DNA of 64,000 bases, from positions 87,293,960 to 87,357,959 of the forward strand of contig OX377206.1 of NCBI GenBank assembly GCA_947396885.1, written 5' to 3'. Origin of the DNA: Heligmosomoides polygyrus polygyrus. Lineage: Eukaryota; Nematoda; Chromadorea; Rhabditida; Heligmosomidae. The notes beneath the pieces are model-generated. The model saw nothing but the letters and a program-made list of their open reading frames with translations. It searched no databases and was not told where the DNA came from. Positions 60,885 through 64,000 of this stretch are shown piece by piece. Each line of letters begins with the position of its first letter. Position 1 is the stretch's first letter. The translations under genes and the position numbers were made by a program.

Positions 60885-60983
60885 TAAGGATAAAGGACGG
60901 CGTTAATCACCATCTTTTGGGGTGCGTCACGCAGTTTAATTCTACGGGATATCGTGGTAATGAATTGAATGTGTATTTGGAAA
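60885..60983 (-). mobile_element. SINE 3' fragment
   Basis: AAGGATAAAGGACGGCGTTAATC to GAATGTGTATTTGG. The head half is absent, and LINE sequence follows. Confidence 0.7.
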
Positions 60984-60984
60984 T

Positions 60985-62001
60985 GCTCCTTTCAGCTGAG
61001 AACACAGTAGGGGTACGCATAGGTAATTGTCAGGGCAAAGGACAAAGGATGGTGTTATTCAAACTCTTTTGGGATGCGCCACGCTCTCTACTTTTACGGG
61101 ATATCGTGGAGGCGATTTGAAAGCGTATTTGGCCATACAGTGACTTGCGGTGGTCAGCCGATGAACAATTCAGCGCTCTATCCTTCCCAGACAAGTTTGG
61201 TACCAATTCACCTACCCCGGAGGGATGGAAGGCTTGGTTGGCCCGGGCGGAAAGTGCGAACCAGGAACGTGGTATCGGGTGTAGGCGACAGTCGGCACCT
61301 CCTCCGACTGCGCTATACGCGCCCAATTGTCAGGGCACGGACATGATTTATAAGGTCAACGATTTTTCCCTCAATTGGACCACGAAAGTGAAGGATCCAG
61401 GATTCTTGATTAATGACAAACTTTGCTTTGATAACTACTGCAAAGCTGCGGTTTCAAAGGCACAGGGTGTATAGGCTGTATGACCTGTTCAAAGCGCTCC
61501 GAACAAAAAATCCTCAGATCTTGGTCAAAGCTTATACAATGTACGTACGTCCAATTCTGGAGGGTTTTCTCGCTTTATACAAAGAAATTCATAGATCTCA
61601 TCGAAAGTGTTCAGAATCACTTCGTTCGTAAGGTCCTTATGCGCTGCACAGGTCTAGTTTACCAGTACATTCCTAGTGGAGAAGAAAGACGAAAACAACT
61701 TGGACTGCCTAGCTTGCACAGCAGGAGAGCTAGAAATGATCTTCTGATGGTATTCAAAGTGGTTACAGGTAGAACCGAACTAAACTCTGGTGATATTTTT
61801 AACCTAGCGCCTTCTAGAACTAGAGGAGTAAATGATAAGCTGAGGGTTTCGGCTACTAGGTCACAGGTTCTTTATGAAAGCTTTCCCATAAGAGTGCTTC
61901 CGTCATTCAACAAATTGTTCAGTTATAACATTCTCTCTCTACCGCTTTCTTCCTTTGAAAAATTTATCTCGTCGCGTGGACACTTAGGAGTTTCCTCATG
62001 A
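60985..62001 (+). pseudogene. Non-LTR retrotransposon RT C-terminal remnant, split by a SINE
   Basis: The frame reads NTVGVRIGN (to 61036), then after the SINE DMIYKVNDFSLNWTTKVKD, KAYTMYVRPILE (61537), VQNHFVRKVL, RRKQLGLPSLHSRRARNDLLM and FNLAPSRTRGV, to a stop at 61999-62001. It is the same LINE family as the remnant at 12744 (shared RRxRNDLLM and LxPSRTRG), with frameshifts near 61460 and 61560. Removing the SINE and one AATTGTCAGGGCA rejoins the frame. Confidence 0.75.
61037..61324 (-). mobile_element. SINE with 13-bp target duplication, inside a LINE
   Basis: Reverse SINE from AAGGACAAAGGATGG to GACTGCGCTATACGCGCCC. AATTGTCAGGGCA is at 61024-61036 and 61325-61337. Confidence 0.92.
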
Positions 62002-62202
62002 ATCGTTCCTCATTTACAGTTCGATTACAAGTTTTTCTGCACTATTATGTGTATTTCTGATGATGTTTTTCTAGTGCTTCCTATACCATGTTGTAGTTCC
62101 TTCGATGTTCACTAGTATTCGTTTTTCCAGGTTCTGTGAGTTTTTTAGTGTTTTGCTTCACGTCCAGTTTTTAACTCGCGTGGGCATGCACCTCCAAAAA
62201 TA

Positions 62203-62375
62203 AGGATATTTGGTCATACAATGACTTGCGGTGACCAGGCGATGAACAAGTCAGGGACCAATTTCCCGGAGGGATGGAAGGCTTCGTTGGCCTGGGCGGG
62301 AAATCCGAACCAAAGGCCTGGTATCGACCTGGTACGCGACAGACGGCGCCTCCTCCGACTGCGCTACGCTCGCCC
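62203..62375 (-). mobile_element. SINE lacking its 3' third
   Basis: TATTTGGTCATACAATGACTTGCGGTG to CTCCTCCGACTGCGCTACGCTCGCCC. The central GGTACCAGACTTG block is also partly lost (CAGGGACCAATTTCC). Confidence 0.75.
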
Positions 62376-63128
62376 TTTCCATGTGAATACAACGTCAAAA
62401 TGCCAGAATTCATAGAGAGTCCAAAGTGTACCTTTTTGTGAGCTTGAGCTTCATTTAAGCTACAACAAACTGCTCACAAAACCCCACATCTTCTTCAATA
62501 ATCTGAATTGTTAGAGCACATAAATCGCCGGAGGCTGTTTTGTCATCGCACATATCTTAAGATTTTTTCTTTGAGGATGTTCTCAAAGGTCGAAATGAAT
62601 ACCTGCATACTGGAGTCATATTCGGAGAATACGAGGGATAAAGTAAAGCTTCAACATCAATTTCATAATTTTTTAAAGTGGCAAGGATACTATGAAGATT
62701 GTGCTATTACAGTGCAATTCACAATTTTGGAATGCATCACAAAAAACGCGTAAAATAAGCACTCTAATGATACATATATGATGATATATCCTTCAGATGT
62801 TTTTGTATAAGCAGTGACACATTAGAACAAATAGGAATTCTGAAGTAATTATGGGACAACCTATTATAACCTGCAACGTCTTCATTCTTCTTCATTCTAT
62901 TTTTGAAAAGAAAAACTGCTACATTTAGTTAAAGGACCATAGTTCTACTTCGATGCTTTTCGCTGAATGGCCGTGTCGTCGTTATGAGCGGATATAAAGT
63001 GGTTACTACGGGCAATAATCTGTGGCGCTCTATCTGGAGCTTACAGCTGATCCAATGGCTTTGCACTCAATGTCAACGACCCAATGACGTTGTGAATCCT
63101 ATAATCGAAATCCTCGCCAAATCCGTTA

Positions 63129-63258
63129 GGGACCGTTTAGTGCGCACGCGACGCGCTACGCCATGTTATGGTAAGCTCCCACATCGATCGCTCGACGCGA
63201 TGAATCGATATGGGAGCTTATCATTCCATCGCGCGTCGAATGCACACTAAGCGATCCG
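63129..63258. mobile_element. Foldback MITE, 130 bp, TTA duplication
   Basis: The left half is the reverse complement of the right half over most of its length, centred near 63193 (ATCGAT..ATCGAT, TGGGAGCTTA). TTA lies on both sides (63126-63128, 63259-63261), as for Harbinger-type elements. Confidence 0.6.
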
Positions 63259-63577
63259 TTACAGCCTCTGAGAATTCAGGGGCTAGACGTATTCTGATAC
63301 TCGCTTCTCCGCTGTTTTGGAGAACTGTTAGGCCCGTCACGAGGTCGAGCGTTCTACGGGGCGGTTAGGAGGTACACCCGTCCCCTGCCGGGGGGCGTGC
63401 GATATTCCTCTTATCCCCCTTGCTCCCCCACCCCCAACCCCTAGGCTTCACCAAGAGTCTAACGGCTGCCTTACGAAACCTTTGGCACGGAAAACAAAAG
63501 TTTGCGGTCCGCAGAACAGCGGTGTACCTCCTGACGCCACGCCTCCAGCAGGGGGCGGGTGTACCTCCTGTCGCGCT

Positions 63578-63738
63578 GCCGAGCGTTCTACCCCCTCGTC
63601 CCATTGGCCCGCCCACCGCAACCTTCTGGGCTTGCTCGAGAGTCCAGTGGCTGCCTTACCAATTAGTGGAGACGCAGACATTTGCCACGCCTCTGTTTAA
63701 AGGGGGGAGGGGGGGGGGGGGGTAGAACGCCACTCTGC
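63578..63738. mobile_element. GC-rich MITE, second copy of the 13306 family
   Basis: GAGCGTTCTACCCCCTCGTCC at the left, then GCCCGCCCACCGCAACC, GCTGCCTTACCAATTAGTGGAG, GCAGACATTTGCCACGCCTCTG and a G-run plus GGTAGAACGCCACTCTGCC at the right. All are the reverse order of 13306-13463. A further GC-rich stretch with similar words lies at 63340-63577. The open frames here are not genes. Confidence 0.65.
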
Positions 63739-63759
63739 CGTCCGTCACCATTACATCCA

Positions 63760-64000
63760 CCCTTGCAGAATTTTTGAAACGATATTGAAATACACACCAC
63801 CCAACATTTGGAAAGAAGTCGTATTATCCCTAGCGCACAAAAAAAGCTTTGTATTAGGCAAATCACTGGAGACAAACATTTTGGAATGTATTAATAACCT
63901 GACTAAAATGCTTGACGAGAAAAACCGTTGTGATCCTACCTACATATTTTGATTTCAAGAAGGCTTCCTATAGGTCAGTCACACCAAACTCATACGTGAT
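63760..64000 (+). pseudogene. LINE reverse-transcriptase fragment, runs off the window
   Basis: The translation gives IWKEVVLSLAHKKSFVLGKS, LETNILECINNLTKMLDEK and, one base shifted, DFKKASYRSV. These are the pre-A and motif A region of a non-LTR RT (FDFxKAFD type). It is the N-terminal side of the RT domain, whose C-terminal side is seen at 12744 and 60985. Frameshift near 63950. Confidence 0.65.

Overview
The window is nuclear DNA of a parasitic-nematode-like animal. The main evidence is a multi-exon AMPK alpha gene whose protein follows Caenorhabditis AAK-2 block by block, including its N-terminal extension. Other evidence is GT-AG introns with short pyrimidine-rich acceptors, and a large load of mariner, hAT-like, Harbinger-like, LINE and tRNA-derived SINE elements. 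A clade V strongylid such as a hookworm fits best; that placement is inference. I see no prokaryotic genes, no CRISPR array and no viral genes.

Two protein-coding genes are well supported, both on the + strand. (1) aak-2, 5486-31216: 16 coding exons, 615 residues in the long form. A first coding exon (5486-5619) lies about 14 kb upstream of the second and splices in frame to 19604. A short form starting at Met 19647 would have 556 residues. (2) CTU2/NCS2, 34573-40331: 9 exons and 367 residues, the partner subunit of cytosolic tRNA uridine-34 2-thiolation. Every splice phase in both models was checked by hand and closes. The genes have unrelated jobs (energy sensing and tRNA modification), so their adjacency probably has no functional meaning.

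Layout. 1-5400: repeats (a 200-bp inverted repeat holding two SINEs, a second inverted repeat, a TATACC-ended TIR element). 5486-31216: aak-2; intron 1 holds SINEs, a folded-back mariner, a hAT-like MITE nested in a SINE, a LINE pseudogene broken by two MITEs, and duplicated blocks with a tRNA-like sequence. 31217-34572: intergenic, with a GC-rich repeat cluster. 34573-40331: CTU2, whose intron 8 carries a SINE and a LINE 3' fragment. 40332-64000: no supported cellular gene, but dense nested elements: at least three mariner transposase pseudogenes, two hAT-like elements with iterated-motif ends, several TATACC elements, about a dozen SINEs and two LINE fragments.

The dominant feature is one roughly 290-bp tRNA-derived SINE family, present about 30 times in both orientations. 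It has Pol III A and B boxes, a TTTATCC-type tail instead of poly(A), and clear 9-13 bp target-site duplications on eight copies. Both strands stay open over long distances, so the SINE alone produces families of similar but false 60-125 residue open frames. The nesting gives a relative chronology of the element families.
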